A stretch of DNA of 64,000 bases from Phenylobacterium sp. (GCF_016124325.1 NZ_WGNY01000023.1:1-64000), one strand, 5' to 3'. Positions 1 to 9,354 are shown, numbered from the stretch's first letter. The notes: generated from the sequence alone by a model not told the origin. Numbers and translations: made by a program.

Positions 1-8
1 CCTCTCCC

Positions 9-35
9 CTCTCTCGCTGCGCTCGGGGGGCGAGG
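9..35. repeat. Copy 1 of a 27-bp 'tcgctgcgctcgg' repeat
   Basis: This stretch downstream of accD matches 8004-8030 at 25 of 27 positions, sharing the core tcgctgcgctcgggggg. The second copy lies inside the 3' end of aroA. No reading frame or other signal is seen in the first 50 bases. Confidence 0.6.
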
Positions 36-50
36 GACTTTCGCGAAGGC

Positions 51-974
51 TCAGGCTGCTGGGGAAAGACGCTCACGCCCCATCATAAGGGTCTTCAGGA
101 TCGAACTCAGCACCGAAGGGATATCCTTGCGCTGGACGACCTGGTCGACCATGCCGTGCTCGACCAGGAACTCCGAGCGCTGGAAGGCCGCCGGCAGGGT
201 CTCGCGGATGGTCTGCTCGATCACGCGGCGGCCCGAGAAGCCGATGGTGGCGTTGGGCTCGGCCAGCTGGACGTCGCCCAGCATGGCGTAGGAGGCCGTC
301 ACCCCGCCGGTCGTGGGATCGGTCATCACCACCACATAGGGCAGGCCCGCGGCCTTCACCTCGTTCACGGCCAGGGTGGTGCGCGCCATCTGCATGAGGC
401 TGAGGGTGCCCTCCTGCATGCGGGCGCCGCCCGAGGCGGTGAACACCACCAGCGGGATCTGCCGCTTCACGGCCTCCCGCGCGGCGGCCACGAAGGTTTC
501 GCCCGCGGCCATGCCCAGGCTGCCGCCCATGAAGGCGAAGTCCTGCACGATCACCACCGCCGGCTGGCCCTGGATGGTCCCACAGCCCGCGGCCATGGAA
601 TCACGCTCGCCGGTGGCCTCGCGCGCGGCCTTCAGGCGCTGGGGATAGGGCTTGTCATCCGGGAAGTTGAGCGGGTCCTCGACGACGACGGGCGTGGCGA
701 TGCGCTCGCACTTGCCGTCGTCGAAGGTGATCGCCAGGCGCGCCTTGGCGCCGATGCGCATGTGGTTGCCCGACGGCGTCACCCACAGGGCGGCCTCCAG
801 GTCGGGCCGGTAGAGCATCTCGCCCGTGTCGGGGCACTTGACCCAGAGGTTCTCGGGCGTGTCCTTCTTGGTGAAGCCACGGACGCCGGGCGCGATCCGC
901 GAGAGCCAGCCGCGGCGCTCGCGTGGCCCCGCAGGACGGCCCGGTTTGTCGTTCCGCTGTTCAGCCATAGCCAT
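51..974 (-). CDS. accD: Acetyl-CoA carboxylase carboxyltransferase subunit beta
   Basis: This is the beta subunit of the carboxyltransferase half of acetyl-CoA carboxylase, which passes the carboxyl group from biotin to acetyl-CoA to make malonyl-CoA in the cytosol. At 307 residues it has family length. The crotonase-like core is clear, with FAFMGGSLGMAAGE, TASGGARMQEG, DPTTGGVTASYAMLGD and FSGRRVIEQTIRETLP. The N-terminal zinc ribbon is degenerate: the four expected cysteine positions, spaced 2-15-2, read C47, T50, T66 and G69, so zinc is probably not bound. The start gives MAMAEQ; a second ATG lies two codons in at 968. It follows trpA by 5 bp, so it is probably cotranscribed with trpFBA. 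Confidence 0.97.
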   Translation of the reverse strand: MAMAEQRNDKPGRPAGPRERRGWLSRIAPGVRGFTKKDTPENLWVKCPDTGEMLYRPDLEAALWVTPSGNHMRIGAKARLAITFDDGKCERIATPVVVEDPLNFPDDKPYPQRLKAAREATGERDSMAAGCGTIQGQPAVVIVQDFAFMGGSLGMAAGETFVAAAREAVKRQIPLVVFTASGGARMQEGTLSLMQMARTTLAVNEVKAAGLPYVVVMTDPTTGGVTASYAMLGDVQLAEPNATIGFSGRRVIEQTIRETLPAAFQRSEFLVEHGMVDQVVQRKDIPSVLSSILKTLMMGRERLSPAA

Positions 975-979
975 GAATT

Positions 980-1807
980 TCAGACCGCAACCCGACGCGC
1001 GAGGCGGACAGCCTTAGCAAGAGATTCGGCTTTGGAAAGAACGCGGGCGGTCACGTCTTCGTTCAATTCCCCGGCCGCCGCCACTTCATCCACAAGCGCC
1101 GAGCCGACGACCACCGCATCGGCCACCTCGGCCACGGCGGCGGCCCGTTCGGGCGTCTTGATGCCGAAGCCGACGGCCACCGGCAGGCCCGAGGCCTTGC
1201 GCACGCGTTCGACGTTGGGGGCCACGGCGGCCGCGTCGGCCTCCTTCACCCCGGTCACCCCGGCCACCGAGACGTAGTAGACAAAGCCCGAGGTGCGGCG
1301 GACCACCACCGGCAGGCGCTTGTCGTCGGTGGTGGGCGTCGCCAGGCGGATCAGGGCGATCCCGGCGGCGTCCAGGGCGTCGGCCAGGGGATCGGCCTCC
1401 TCGGGCGGGCAGTCGACGATGATCAGCCCGTCCACGCCCGCGGCGGCGGCGTCCTGGGCGAAGGCCTCGAAGCCCCAGGTCACCAGCGGGTTGAGATAGC
1501 CCATCAGGATCAGCGGGGTGTCGGCGTCGCCCTTGCGGAAGGCGGCCACCGTCTCCAGCGTCGCCTTGAGCGTCATGCCCTTGGCGAGCGCCCGCTGGGC
1601 CGCGCGCTGGATGGGCGGGCCCTCGGCCATCGGGTCCGAGAACGGGAAGCCCAGCTCGATGATGTCGGCGCCGGCCGCCGGCAGGCCCTGGAGGATCTTC
1701 AGCGCCGTGGCCTTGTCCGGGTCGCCGGCCATCACATAGGCGACGAAGCCCGCGCGCCCTTCGGCCTTCAGGGCCGCGAAGCGCCTGTCGATGCGCGAAA
1801 CGGTCAA
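980..1807 (-). CDS. trpA: Tryptophan synthase alpha subunit
   Basis: The alpha chain splits indole-3-glycerol phosphate into indole and glyceraldehyde 3-phosphate and passes indole through a tunnel to TrpB. The TIM-barrel motif [16 protein letters not shown] holds the catalytic Glu and the Asp of the family. I chose the TTG at 1807, which gives (M)[13 protein letters not shown], 275 residues and usual family length. The TTG overlaps the TGA stop of trpB (TTGA), the arrangement expected for translational coupling of two subunits needed in equal amounts. The frame stays open upstream inside trpB, but that extension is a shadow. Confidence 0.95.
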   Translation of the reverse strand: MTVSRIDRRFAALKAEGRAGFVAYVMAGDPDKATALKILQGLPAAGADIIELGFPFSDPMAEGPPIQRAAQRALAKGMTLKATLETVAAFRKGDADTPLILMGYLNPLVTWGFEAFAQDAAAAGVDGLIIVDCPPEEADPLADALDAAGIALIRLATPTTDDKRLPVVVRRTSGFVYYVSVAGVTGVKEADAAAVAPNVERVRKASGLPVAVGFGIKTPERAAAVAEVADAVVVGSALVDEVAAAGELNEDVTARVLSKAESLAKAVRLARRVAV

Positions 1808-3039
1808 ATCGTGCGTCCCAGATGCTCGGCCACGGTGGCGACGTCCTTGTCGCCGCGGCCCGACAGGTTCAGCACCACGATGCCGTCCTTGCCCGCCATA
1901 TCGACGCATTCCGGCAGGCGGGCGAGCGCATGGCTGCTCTCGAGCGCCGGGATGATGCCCTCGAGTTCGGCGCAGAGCTGGAAGGCGGCCAGCGCCTCCT
2001 TGTCGGTGCAGGTGAGGTATTGCGCGCGGCCCACGTCGTGCAGCCACGAGTGCTCGGGCCCGATGCCGGGATAGTCGAGGCCGGCCGAAATGGAGTGCGC
2101 CTCCTCGATCTGCCCTTCCGGGTCCTGGATCAGGTAGGTCTTGTTGCCGTGGAGCACGCCGGGCCGGCCGCCGTTGATCGCCGCGGCGTGGCGGTGGGTG
2201 CTCATGCCGTCGCCGGACGCCTCGACGCCGACGATCTTCACGTGCTCGTCGTTCAGGAACGGATGGAACAGGCCGATGGCGTTGGAGCCGCCGCCCACGC
2301 AGGCCACGACCACGTCGGGCAGGCGCCCCTCCAGCTCCCAGAGCTGCTGGCGCGTCTCATTGCCGATCACCGCCTGGAAGTCGCGCACCATGGCCGGATA
2401 GGGGTGCGGGCCGGCGGCCGAGCCGATGATGTAGAAGGTGTCGTGGACGTTGGTGACCCAGTCGCGCAGGGCCTCGTTCATGGCGTCCTTCAGGGTCGCC
2501 GAACCGCTCGTCACCGGCCGCACCTCGGCGCCCAGCAGGTTCATGCGGAACACGTTGGGCTTCTGCCGCTCCACATCGACGGCGCCCATATAGACCACGC
2601 AGGGCAGGCCGAAGCGCGCGCAGACCGTGGCGGTGGCCACGCCGTGCTGGCCGGCGCCCGTCTCGGCGATGATCCGGGTCTTGCCCATCCGCATGGCCAG
2701 CAGGATCTGGCCCATGCAGTTGTTGATCTTGTGCGCGCCGGTGTGATTCAGCTCCTCGCGCTTCAGATAGATCTTCGCCCCGCCATAGTGCTGGGTCAGC
2801 CGCTCGGCGAAATAGAGCGGGCTGGGGCGGCCGACGTAGTGCTTGAGGTAGCCGGACAGCTCGGCCTGGAACTCCGGATCGACCTTGGCGGCGGCGTAGG
2901 CCTCGCCCAGGTCGAGCACCAGGGGCATCAGCGTCTCGGCGACATAGCGGCCGCCGTAGTCGCCGAAACGCCCGTTGGCGTCGGGATAGGCGGTGTAGTC
3001 GTTGGGGCGAGCCCCGATGGATGAGGTTGGCGCGTTCAT
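1804..3039 (-). CDS. trpB: Tryptophan synthase beta subunit
   Basis: This PLP enzyme condenses indole with L-serine to give L-tryptophan, as part of the alpha2beta2 complex with TrpA. It has 411 residues. The PLP lysine is K104 in HTGAHKINN, and the phosphate-binding loop is GGGSNAIG. The N-terminus [17 protein letters not shown] is typical. It begins 4 bp after the trpF stop and its own stop overlaps the trpA start, so trpF-trpB-trpA read as one transcript. Confidence 0.98.
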   Translation of the reverse strand: MNAPTSSIGARPNDYTAYPDANGRFGDYGGRYVAETLMPLVLDLGEAYAAAKVDPEFQAELSGYLKHYVGRPSPLYFAERLTQHYGGAKIYLKREELNHTGAHKINNCMGQILLAMRMGKTRIIAETGAGQHGVATATVCARFGLPCVVYMGAVDVERQKPNVFRMNLLGAEVRPVTSGSATLKDAMNEALRDWVTNVHDTFYIIGSAAGPHPYPAMVRDFQAVIGNETRQQLWELEGRLPDVVVACVGGGSNAIGLFHPFLNDEHVKIVGVEASGDGMSTHRHAAAINGGRPGVLHGNKTYLIQDPEGQIEEAHSISAGLDYPGIGPEHSWLHDVGRAQYLTCTDKEALAAFQLCAELEGIIPALESSHALARLPECVDMAGKDGIVVLNLSGRGDKDVATVAEHLGRTI

Positions 3040-3043
3040 CGTC

Positions 3044-3688
3044 TCAGGCGCGGCGGACAGCGTCGAGAAACGCCGTGATCAAGGCCGGGTCCTTTAGTCC
3101 GGGACCGCGCTCGACACCAGAGGAAACGTCCACCAGCGGGGCGCCGGAGGCGGCGACGGCGGCTTCCACGTTCCAGGGATCGAGCCCGCCGGCCAGCAGC
3201 CAGGGCCGCGAAAACCGGCGTCCGGCCAGCAGGGTCCAGTCGAAGGTTTTGCCCAGGCCGCCCGGACGGTCGGCGTCCTTGGCCGGCTTGGTCTCGAACA
3301 TCAGGTGTTCGACGAGCGGCTCGTAGGCGCGGGCGGCGTCGACGTCGGCCGCCTCGGCGACGTGCAGCACCTTGATGACGGACCGGCCGCTGCGCTGGGC
3401 GATTTCGCGCACGCGGGCGGGGCTCTCCTGGCCGTGAAGCTGGATCAGGTCGGGCGACAGGCCGGCGGCGATGGCGTCCACCTCGGCGTCGGCGGGATCG
3501 ACCGTCACGGCCACCACCTTGACGCCCTTCGCCCGGGCCGGCGGCGCCAGGCGCGCGGCCGCCTCGGGCGCGATGTTCCGCGGACTTTTCGGGAAGAACA
3601 TGAAGCCCACGAAGGCCGCGCCGCCATCGACGGCGGCGCGCACGCCCTCGGGCGTGGTCAGCCCACAGATCTTCGCCTTGGCGGTCAT
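3044..3688 (-). CDS. trpF: Phosphoribosylanthranilate isomerase
   Basis: TrpF carries out the Amadori rearrangement of phosphoribosylanthranilate to CdRP, the third step of tryptophan synthesis from chorismate. The N-terminal KICGLTT carries the catalytic Cys, and the C-terminal [15 protein letters not shown] is the phosphate-binding signature. I start at the ATG at 3688 ([10 protein letters not shown], 214 residues) because conserved sequence begins at once; an in-frame ATG at 3700 would add MSPD. Neither has a strong Shine-Dalgarno. The long open frame further upstream runs through a repeat and is not coding. It is the first gene of the trpFBA-accD run. Confidence 0.95.
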   Translation of the reverse strand: MTAKAKICGLTTPEGVRAAVDGGAAFVGFMFFPKSPRNIAPEAAARLAPPARAKGVKVVAVTVDPADAEVDAIAAGLSPDLIQLHGQESPARVREIAQRSGRSVIKVLHVAEAADVDAARAYEPLVEHLMFETKPAKDADRPGGLGKTFDWTLLAGRRFSRPWLLAGGLDPWNVEAAVAASGAPLVDVSSGVERGPGLKDPALITAFLDAVRRA

Positions 3689-3751
3689 GTCGGGGGACAT
3701 AGTGCATCGCCGCGCCGATGGGGAGGGCGGCGGGAAACATCTGGCCTGTCG

Positions 3752-3791
3752 CTTCCTGGCAGGAAGGGCTTGCCTTTCCGAACAATTGTTC
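3752..3791. promoter_or_regulatory. Two palindromes upstream of trpF, possible operator
   Basis: The sequence has a 7+1+7 perfect dyad (CTTCCTG-G-CAGGAAG, 3752-3766) and a 12-bp perfect dyad (GAACAATTGTTC, 3780-3791). Both lie between the DUF559 element and trpF. No Trp-codon-rich leader peptide is visible, so attenuation is not supported. An operator role is inferred from symmetry and position only. Confidence 0.3.
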
Positions 3792-3812
3792 TCTCTATGT
3801 TCGCATTCAAAT

Positions 3813-3846
3813 TTCCTTTCCCGCGGCACGCGGGAGAGGGGGACCG
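3813..3846. repeat. Left 34-bp terminal inverted repeat of the DUF559 element
   Basis: These 34 bases are the exact reverse complement of 4336-4369. Less exact symmetry continues inward to about 3898, ending with ggtggagagggc, which pairs with gccctctccacc at 4294-4305. The arm itself has an internal palindrome (CCGCGGCACGCGGG). Confidence 0.85.
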
Positions 3847-3905
3847 CCCGCCGAAGCCGGCGCCAGCCGGCTGAAGAGCGGGGGGTGGAGAGGGCAAGCG
3901 GCCGC

Positions 3906-4274
3906 ATGGCGCCTCGAACAGCAACCCGCATCGCCACGCGAGCCCGCGCCCTGCGAAAGTCGATGACCGAGCCTGAGATCATGCTGTGGTCGCGGCTCAA
4001 GGGCCGCGGTACGGACAGGCCGGTCTTTCGCCGTCAGGTCGCGTTCGGGAGCTTCATCCTCGATTTCTACTGTCCGTCGGCGACGCTGGCCGTGGAGATC
4101 GACGGCGCGACGCACTGGGACGAAGCGGCGCAGGCGAAGGACGCCGCCCGAGACGCCTGGCTGAAGCGGCGGGGCGTCGAGGTGCTGCGGGTCGCGGCAA
4201 GCGAGGTCTACCGCGACCTCGGACGGGTGGCCGACGCAGTGCTTCTGGCCGCGCGAGCGCGGATCGGCGGCTGA
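3906..4274 (+). CDS. DUF559 (Vsr-like) endonuclease-domain protein
   Basis: This 122-residue protein belongs to the DUF559 family, which shares the Vsr/restriction-endonuclease-like fold; no member's role is certain to me. Visible features are RARALRKSMTEPEIMLWSRL, RRQVAFGSFILDFYC, LAVEIDGATHWD (the acidic residue of VEIDG is the likely metal ligand) and the basic stretch LKRRGVEVLRV. The start at 3906 gives MAPRTATRIATRARA, the usual N-terminus. It is on the plus strand among minus-strand genes and sits alone between 34-bp perfect inverted repeats. The whole unit, about 557 bp, separates trpF from mscL and looks like a compact mobile or selfish unit. That interpretation is inference; a Vsr-type repair role is an alternative. 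Confidence 0.85.
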   Translation: MAPRTATRIATRARALRKSMTEPEIMLWSRLKGRGTDRPVFRRQVAFGSFILDFYCPSATLAVEIDGATHWDEAAQAKDAARDAWLKRRGVEVLRVAASEVYRDLGRVADAVLLAARARIGG

Positions 4275-4335
4275 CACTCCGCGCCGGCGGCTCGCCCTCT
4301 CCACCATCGGCTCTACGGCCTTCGGCCTCGGCCGA

Positions 4336-4369
4336 CGGTCCCCCTCTCCCGCGTGCCGCGGGAAAGGAA
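4336..4369. repeat. Right 34-bp terminal inverted repeat of the DUF559 element
   Basis: This is the exact reverse complement of 3813-3846. It ends 7 bp before the mscL stop codon. Confidence 0.85.
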
Positions 4370-4376
4370 GAGGCGC

Positions 4377-4793
4377 CTACTTCGCCTGGGCCTTGATGGC
4401 GTCGCGGATTTCCATGAGCAGCGCCTCCTGCGGCGGCGGGGCGGGCGGCGGCGCATCGGCGGCCGGCGGCTGGCGGCGCATGGCGTTCACGGCCTTGACG
4501 ATCAGGAACACCACCCAGGCCACGATCAGGAACTTCACGCCCGCGTTGATCAGCGCGCCGTACTTGATCGCCACCAGTTCGCTGGCCTCGGTCAGCGGAT
4601 CGTCGGGCTTCAGGACCCATTCCAGCTTCGAGAAATCGACCCCGGAGGTCAGCAGGCCGATCGGCGGCATCACCACCTGGTCGACCAGCACCTTGACGAT
4701 GTCGTTGAACGCCGCGCCGATGATCACGCCGACCGCCAGGTCGACCACGTTGCCGCGCGCGATGAACTCGCGGAATTCCGAGAACATGCCCAT
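4377..4793 (-). CDS. mscL: Large-conductance mechanosensitive channel
   Basis: MscL is a homopentameric inner-membrane channel that opens under lytic membrane tension to release solutes during hypo-osmotic shock. The 138-residue protein has the N-terminal amphipathic helix (MGMFSEFREFIARGN), the pore helix VVDLAVGVIIGAAFNDIVK, a periplasmic loop with VVMPPIGLL, a second membrane helix (KFLIVAWVVFLIVKAVNAM) and an Ala/Pro-rich cytoplasmic tail ending in a charged helix. It reads as a single-gene unit between ihfB and the DUF559 element. Confidence 0.96.
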   Translation of the reverse strand: MGMFSEFREFIARGNVVDLAVGVIIGAAFNDIVKVLVDQVVMPPIGLLTSGVDFSKLEWVLKPDDPLTEASELVAIKYGALINAGVKFLIVAWVVFLIVKAVNAMRRQPPAADAPPPAPPPQEALLMEIRDAIKAQAK

Positions 4794-4908
4794 GAAGCGC
4801 TCCCTCCCAACCTCGGGCCGCGGCGCGACGGGCGTGCGGCCTCGCAGGCCTCAGAAGGAGCCGCGTTCGTCCGGGGCGTCAACCACGGGAAAGGCCTTCG
4901 GCGGGACC

Positions 4909-5199
4909 CTAGTCCTCGTCGTCGGCGTTCAGGCGCTCTCGCAGTTCCTTGCCGCTCTTGAAGAAGGGGACATGCTTGGCCCGCACGTCGACCGGCTCGC
5001 CGGTGCGCGGGTTACGGCCGGCGCGGGCGTCGCGCGAGCGCACCGACAGGGCGCCGAAGCCGCGCAGCTCGACGCGGCCGCCCTCCTCCAGCGCCTGGAT
5101 CATCCGCTCCAGGATCACGCCGACGACGCGTTCGACGTCGCGCTGCGTGAGGTGCGGGTTCTCCTCCGCGAGTTTCGCGATGAGCTCTGACTTGATCAT
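4909..5199 (-). CDS. ihfB: Integration host factor subunit beta
   Basis: IhfB pairs with IhfA to bend DNA sharply at specific sites, acting in replication, recombination and sigma-54 promoter activation. It has 96 residues. The HU/IHF fold is plain: [20 protein letters not shown], the dimer helix, [29 protein letters not shown] (the DNA-intercalating beta-ribbon arm with NPRTGE) and [17 protein letters not shown]. The acidic NADDED tail is common in alphaproteobacterial beta subunits. It lies downstream of rpsA in the conserved order but is separated from it by 281 bp and a hairpin. Confidence 0.96.
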   Translation of the reverse strand: MIKSELIAKLAEENPHLTQRDVERVVGVILERMIQALEEGGRVELRGFGALSVRSRDARAGRNPRTGEPVDVRAKHVPFFKSGKELRERLNADDED

Positions 5200-5410
5200 T
5201 ATCCCCTCGAACCGGCGCGACCATGGGATAACCGGACACGCGGATCAAGGCGCAAAAGCGGGTTAGCCGGACCCTGCCGACCAACTTTCCGCAGACGGCG
5301 TCACAACCCAGGCGCGCGTGTTACGAAACGCGGCGCCTGGCACACGAAAAACGGCCGAACAGCCGCCGATCCAGCCCCATCGCCGAGGGCGGCATGGGGG
5401 GAATCGCAAA

Positions 5411-5440
5411 GGGGGCCCCGCCGGTCACGGCGGAGCCCCC
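5411..5440 (-). terminator. Hairpin after rpsA, probable intrinsic terminator
   Basis: The bases form a GGGGGC/GCCCCC outer stem and a CCGCCG/CGGCGG inner stem around a GTCA loop with one mismatch. It lies 41 bp past the rpsA stop. On the minus strand it is followed by only a short T run, so termination may be partial. Confidence 0.6.
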
Positions 5441-5480
5441 TCCACGAATTGCGCAACGCTCCCCTGGAAGGGGAACCCTG

Positions 5481-7187
5481 CTATTCCTTCTGGGCCTTCT
5501 CGCGCAGCGCGGCGCCCAGGATATCGCCAAGCGAGGCGCCGGAGTCCGACGAGCCGAACTGCTCGATGGCTTCCTTCTCCTCGGCCATTTCCAGCGACTT
5601 GATCGACAGGGACACCCGGCGGGCGGCCTTGTCGACGTTGGTGACCTGGGCGTCCACGCGGTCGCCGACGGCGAAGCGCTCGGGGCGCTGGTCGGCGCGA
5701 TCGCGGCTGAGGTCCGACTTGCGGATGAAGGCCGTCATCGGGGCTTCCTCGTCGCCGAACTTCACCTCGATGCCGCCCGAGGTGACCTCGGTGACGGTCG
5801 TGGTGACGGTCTGGCCCTTGCGGAAGGTGTCGCCTTGCAGCGGGTCGCCGGCCAGTTGCTTGATGCCGAGCGAGATGCGCTCCTTCTCGACATCGACGTC
5901 CAGGACGCGCGCCTTGACGGTCTCGCCCTTCTGGTACTTGGCGATGGCTTCCTCACCCGGCGCCGACCAGTCGAGGTCGGACAGGTGGACCATGCCGTCG
6001 ATGTCGTTCTCCAGGCCGATGAACAGGCCGAACTCGGTGGCGTTCTTGACCTCGCCCTCGACGACCGTGCCGATCGGGTGATCCGCGACGAACTTCTCCC
6101 AGGGGTTGGCCAGGGCCTGCTTGAGGCCCAGCGAGACGCGGCGCTTGGACGGATCGACGTCCAGCACCACCACGTCGACTTCCTGCGAGGTCGACACGAT
6201 CTTGCCGGGGTGGACGTTCTTCTTGGTCCACGACATCTCCGACACGTGCACCAGGCCTTCCACGCCCGCTTCCAGCTCCACGAAGGCGCCGTAGTCGGTG
6301 ATGTTGGTGATGCGGCCGGTGAACTTGGCGCCCACCGGGTACTTGGCTTCCACGCCGTCCCACGGGTCGGACTGGAGCTGCTTCATGCCGAGCGAGATGC
6401 GCTGGGTGTCGGGGTTGATCTTGACGATCTGCACCTTGACGGTGTCGCCCACGGCCAGGACCTGGCTCGGGTGGTTGACGCGCTTCCAGCTCATGTCGGT
6501 GACGTGCAGCAGGCCGTCGATGCCGCCCAGGTCCACGAACGCGCCGTAGTCGGTGATGTTCTTGACCACGCCCTCGCGGACTTCGCCTTCCTGCAGCTGG
6601 CTGACCAGCTCGGTGCGCTGTTCGGCGCGGGCTTCTTCCAGGATGGCGCGGCGCGACACGACGATGTTGCCGCGCGGGCGGTCCATCTTGAGGATCGCGA
6701 ACGGCTGCTCGCGGCCCATCAGCGGGCCGACGTCGCGCACCGGACGGATGTCGACCTGCGAACCGGGCAGGAACGCCGAGGCGCCGCCCAGGTCGACGGT
6801 GAAGCCGCCCTTCACGCGGCCGACGATGACGCCCATCACCGGCTCGTTCTTCTCGTAGACGCCTTCAAGGCGCGTCCAGGCCTCCTCGCGGCGGGCCTTC
6901 TCGCGGCTGATCACCGCCTCGCCCATCGCGTTCTCGACGCGCTCCAGGAACACCTCGACGGTGTCGCCGGTCTTCAGCGGGGGCTTGCCTTCGTCCATGC
7001 CGAATTCCTTCAGCGGAACGCGGCCTTCGGTCTTCAGACCGACGTCGACGATGGCGAAGTCCTTCTCGATGGCCACGACCTTGCCGTGGACCACCTGGCC
7101 TTCCATGAAGTCGCGCCCGCCGAGGGATTCGTCGAGCAGCGCGGCAAAGTCGTCGCGCGTCGGAGTGAGGCTCATATCGTTAGCCAT
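5481..7187 (-). CDS. rpsA: 30S ribosomal protein S1
   Basis: S1 binds mRNA leaders and delivers them to the 30S subunit. The 568-residue protein holds six S1 OB-fold repeats. The first two are diverged ([20 protein letters not shown] and [19 protein letters not shown]); the next four are canonical, each with a variant of [20 protein letters not shown] or [11 protein letters not shown] start at the ATG at 7187 ([21 protein letters not shown]), as in other alphaproteobacteria, rather than 13 codons upstream. The leader has no strong Shine-Dalgarno, which is usual for rpsA. It follows cmk and aroA. Confidence 0.97.
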   Translation of the reverse strand: MANDMSLTPTRDDFAALLDESLGGRDFMEGQVVHGKVVAIEKDFAIVDVGLKTEGRVPLKEFGMDEGKPPLKTGDTVEVFLERVENAMGEAVISREKARREEAWTRLEGVYEKNEPVMGVIVGRVKGGFTVDLGGASAFLPGSQVDIRPVRDVGPLMGREQPFAILKMDRPRGNIVVSRRAILEEARAEQRTELVSQLQEGEVREGVVKNITDYGAFVDLGGIDGLLHVTDMSWKRVNHPSQVLAVGDTVKVQIVKINPDTQRISLGMKQLQSDPWDGVEAKYPVGAKFTGRITNITDYGAFVELEAGVEGLVHVSEMSWTKKNVHPGKIVSTSQEVDVVVLDVDPSKRRVSLGLKQALANPWEKFVADHPIGTVVEGEVKNATEFGLFIGLENDIDGMVHLSDLDWSAPGEEAIAKYQKGETVKARVLDVDVEKERISLGIKQLAGDPLQGDTFRKGQTVTTTVTEVTSGGIEVKFGDEEAPMTAFIRKSDLSRDRADQRPERFAVGDRVDAQVTNVDKAARRVSLSIKSLEMAEEKEAIEQFGSSDSGASLGDILGAALREKAQKE

Positions 7188-7345
7188 AGGGGTCTTTCGT
7201 TCTTCAAATGGCCGTGGGCTCCGCACACCATGGGTGTTCGGACGGAGTCCCGCTGACCGGGGCTAGAGGTTGAACCGATCACGCGGGAGACACCCCGCGC
7301 AGGTGAGATTTGCCCGCGGCGATCGAGGGAAAGGCGCGATGGGAT

Positions 7346-8002
7346 TTAGCCCCGGGATCTCTCCCAACGGGCGCGCGCCGCCTCGACGATGCGGCGGGCC
7401 GCATCGGCGGCCTGCTCTATAGTCATTTCGGTGGTGTCCAGCAAGGTCGCGTCCGGCGCCTGGGTCATGGGCGCGGCGTCGCGGCCGCCGTCGCGGGCGT
7501 CCCGGCGGCGGATGTCGGCCAGGACGTCGTCGTAGGCCACGGCCTCGCCCTGCCCCGAGAGCTGCTTCCAGCGCCGCTCGGCCCGGACCTCCGGCGTCGC
7601 GGTGACGTAGAGCTTGGCCGGGGCGTCGGGACAGATGACCGTGCCGATGTCGCGGCCGTCCAGGACGGCCCCGCCCGGCCGGGCGGCGAAAGCGCGCTGG
7701 AAGTCGAGCAGGGCGGCGCGCACCGCCGGGTGAACGGCCACGCGGCTGGCCAGTTCGCCGGCGCCGCGCGTCCGCAGGGCCGGATCCTCCAGTTCGGCCG
7801 GGTCGAGCCGGGCGGCGACGGCGGCGGTCGCGCCCTCGTCGTCGAGGCCCACGCCCGCCCGCTCGGTCAGCACGCCCACGGCGCGGTAGAGCAGGCCGGT
7901 GTCCAGCACCGGCAGGCCCAGCTCGCGGCCCAGGCGCTGGGCGATCGTGCCCTTGCCCGAGGCCGCGGGACCGTCGACGGCGATCACGAAGCCAGCGGTC
8001 AT
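7346..8002 (-). CDS. cmk: Cytidylate kinase
   Basis: Cmk phosphorylates CMP and dCMP with ATP, recycling pyrimidine nucleotides. The 218-residue protein opens with the P-loop [19 protein letters not shown]. The CMP-binding segment contains [22 protein letters not shown], followed by RAERR and the lid arginines ([13 protein letters not shown]). Its ATG overlaps the aroA stop (ATGA), so the two are translationally coupled, and rpsA follows 158 bp later. Confidence 0.96.
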   Translation of the reverse strand: MTAGFVIAVDGPAASGKGTIAQRLGRELGLPVLDTGLLYRAVGVLTERAGVGLDDEGATAAVAARLDPAELEDPALRTRGAGELASRVAVHPAVRAALLDFQRAFAARPGGAVLDGRDIGTVICPDAPAKLYVTATPEVRAERRWKQLSGQGEAVAYDDVLADIRRRDARDGGRDAAPMTQAPDATLLDTTEMTIEQAADAARRIVEAARARWERSRG

Positions 8003-9354
8003 CCTCTATCGCTGCGCTCGGGGGGAGAGGAGGTCGCGATCTCGGCGCCCAGGCCCTGCATCAGACCGACGAAGCCGGGGAAGCTGGTGGCGATCATGCC
8101 GGGCTCGTCCACGCTGACCGGGGCGTCCGACGCCAGGCCCAGCACGAGGTGGCTCATGGCGATGCGGTGGTCGCCGTGGGTGATCACGCCCGCGCCGCCG
8201 GCCACGGGATGGTTGCCCCGCTGGGCGCCGACCACCGTCAGGGTCTCGGGCTCTTCCTCGACGCCCACGCCGCAGGCGGCGAGCCCGGCGGCCATGAGGG
8301 CGATCCGGTCGCTCTCCTTCACCCGCATCTCGCCGATGCCGCGCATCACCGTCCTGCCCGCGGCGAAGGCGGCCGCCACGGCCAGGATCGGATACTCATC
8401 AATCATCGCAGGCGCGCGCGCGGGGGGCACCTCGACGCCCGTCAGTTCGGAGTGGCGCGCGGTGACGTCGCCCACCAGCTCGCCGCCCTCCTCGCGGACA
8501 TTGGCCACCGTCAGGTCGGCGCCCATCTCGCCCAGCGTGTCCAGGAGGCCGATGCGCAGCGAGTTCAGGAGCATGCCCTCGACCGTCACCTCCGAGCCCG
8601 GCGTCACCAGGGCCGCCACCAGCGGGAACGCCGCCGACGACGGATCGCCGGGCACGCGGATGCGGGTGGCGGCGAGGCGCTGGCCGCCCGGCAGCACGAT
8701 GTGGCGGCCAAGGCCTTCCTCGCGCACCTCCACCTCGGCGCCGAAACCGCGCAGCATGCGCTCGGTGTGGTCGCGGGTGGCCTCGGGCTCGATCACCTCG
8801 GCCCCGCCGTCGGCGTGCAGGCCGGCCAGCAGCACCGCCGACTTAACCTGCGCCGAGGGTTCGGGCAGGCGATAGGCGACATGCCGCAGCCCGCCGCCCT
8901 TCAGCGTCAGCGGCAGCCGGCCGCCAGCGCGGCAGATCCACGCAGCCCCCATCTCGCCCAGGGGCTTCAGCACCCGGTTCATGGGCCGGCCGCGCAGCGA
9001 GGCGTCGCCGGTGAAAGTGGCCGAAAGCTCGAAGCCGGCGGCCGCGCCCATGATCAGCCGCACGCCGGTGCCGGCGTTGCCGCAGTCGACCACGTCGGCC
9101 GGCTCGGAGAAGCCGCCGCGGCCCTCGATCCGCCACCGCCCCTCGCCCGTCCGCTCCACGCCCGCGCCGAACGCCGCCATGGCCGCGGCGGTGCGCTTGA
9201 CGTCGTCGCCTTCGAGCAGGCCCTCGACCTGCGTCGTCCCGTGCGCCAGCGCGCCCAGGATGAGCGCACGGTGGCTGATGGATTTGTCCCCGGGCGCGCG
9301 CACGACCCCTCGCAGGGGCCCCGCGCGCCTGGCGGTCAGTCGCGCCGCCGTCAT
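7999..9354 (-). CDS. aroA: 3-phosphoshikimate 1-carboxyvinyltransferase (EPSP synthase)
   Basis: AroA transfers the enolpyruvyl group of PEP to shikimate-3-phosphate, the sixth step of the shikimate pathway. The protein has 451 residues from the ATG at 9354 ([22 protein letters not shown]). Motifs are [44 protein letters not shown] and MRVKESDR. The overall sequence resembles class II (CP4-type) enzymes but has Gly where CP4 has Ala in GNAATG, so glyphosate tolerance should not be assumed. The last ten residues ([10 protein letters not shown]) are encoded by a repeat also found at 9-35, an unusual C-terminal extension. Confidence 0.95.
   Translation of the reverse strand: MTAARLTARRAGPLRGVVRAPGDKSISHRALILGALAHGTTQVEGLLEGDDVKRTAAAMAAFGAGVERTGEGRWRIEGRGGFSEPADVVDCGNAGTGVRLIMGAAAGFELSATFTGDASLRGRPMNRVLKPLGEMGAAWICRAGGRLPLTLKGGGLRHVAYRLPEPSAQVKSAVLLAGLHADGGAEVIEPEATRDHTERMLRGFGAEVEVREEGLGRHIVLPGGQRLAATRIRVPGDPSSAAFPLVAALVTPGSEVTVEGMLLNSLRIGLLDTLGEMGADLTVANVREEGGELVGDVTARHSELTGVEVPPARAPAMIDEYPILAVAAAFAAGRTVMRGIGEMRVKESDRIALMAAGLAACGVGVEEEPETLTVVGAQRGNHPVAGGAGVITHGDHRIAMSHLVLGLASDAPVSVDEPGMIATSFPGFVGLMQGLGAEIATSSPPERSDRG
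8004..8030. repeat. Copy 2 of the 'tcgctgcgctcgg' repeat, inside the aroA 3' end
   Basis: This matches 9-35 at 25 of 27 positions. It encodes the end of AroA and sits right next to the cmk start, so the repeat has been kept in frame. Confidence 0.6.

Larger units (their letters stand above)
3813..4369. mobile_element. Candidate DUF559 element bounded by inverted repeats
   Basis: Perfect 34-bp inverted repeats at 3813-3846 and 4336-4369, with imperfect symmetry about 85 bp deep on each side, enclose one complete DUF559 gene. No target-site duplication could be confirmed. No transposase is present, so mobility would have to come from the DUF559 protein or from outside. Confidence 0.5.

Noticed and set aside
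3700..4000. N-terminal extension of TrpF by about 100 residues
   Set aside because: The extension runs through the inverted repeat and antisense to the DUF559 gene; TrpF length and conserved N-terminus fit the start near 3688.
3821..4369. CRISPR-like repeats around the DUF559 gene
   Set aside because: There are only two copies, inverted and not tandem, with a coding gene between them rather than spacers.
5394..7256. 620-codon plus-strand open frame opposite rpsA
   Set aside because: It is antisense to a clear ribosomal protein gene and is rich in His, Asp, Arg and Val as expected of a GC-rich shadow frame.
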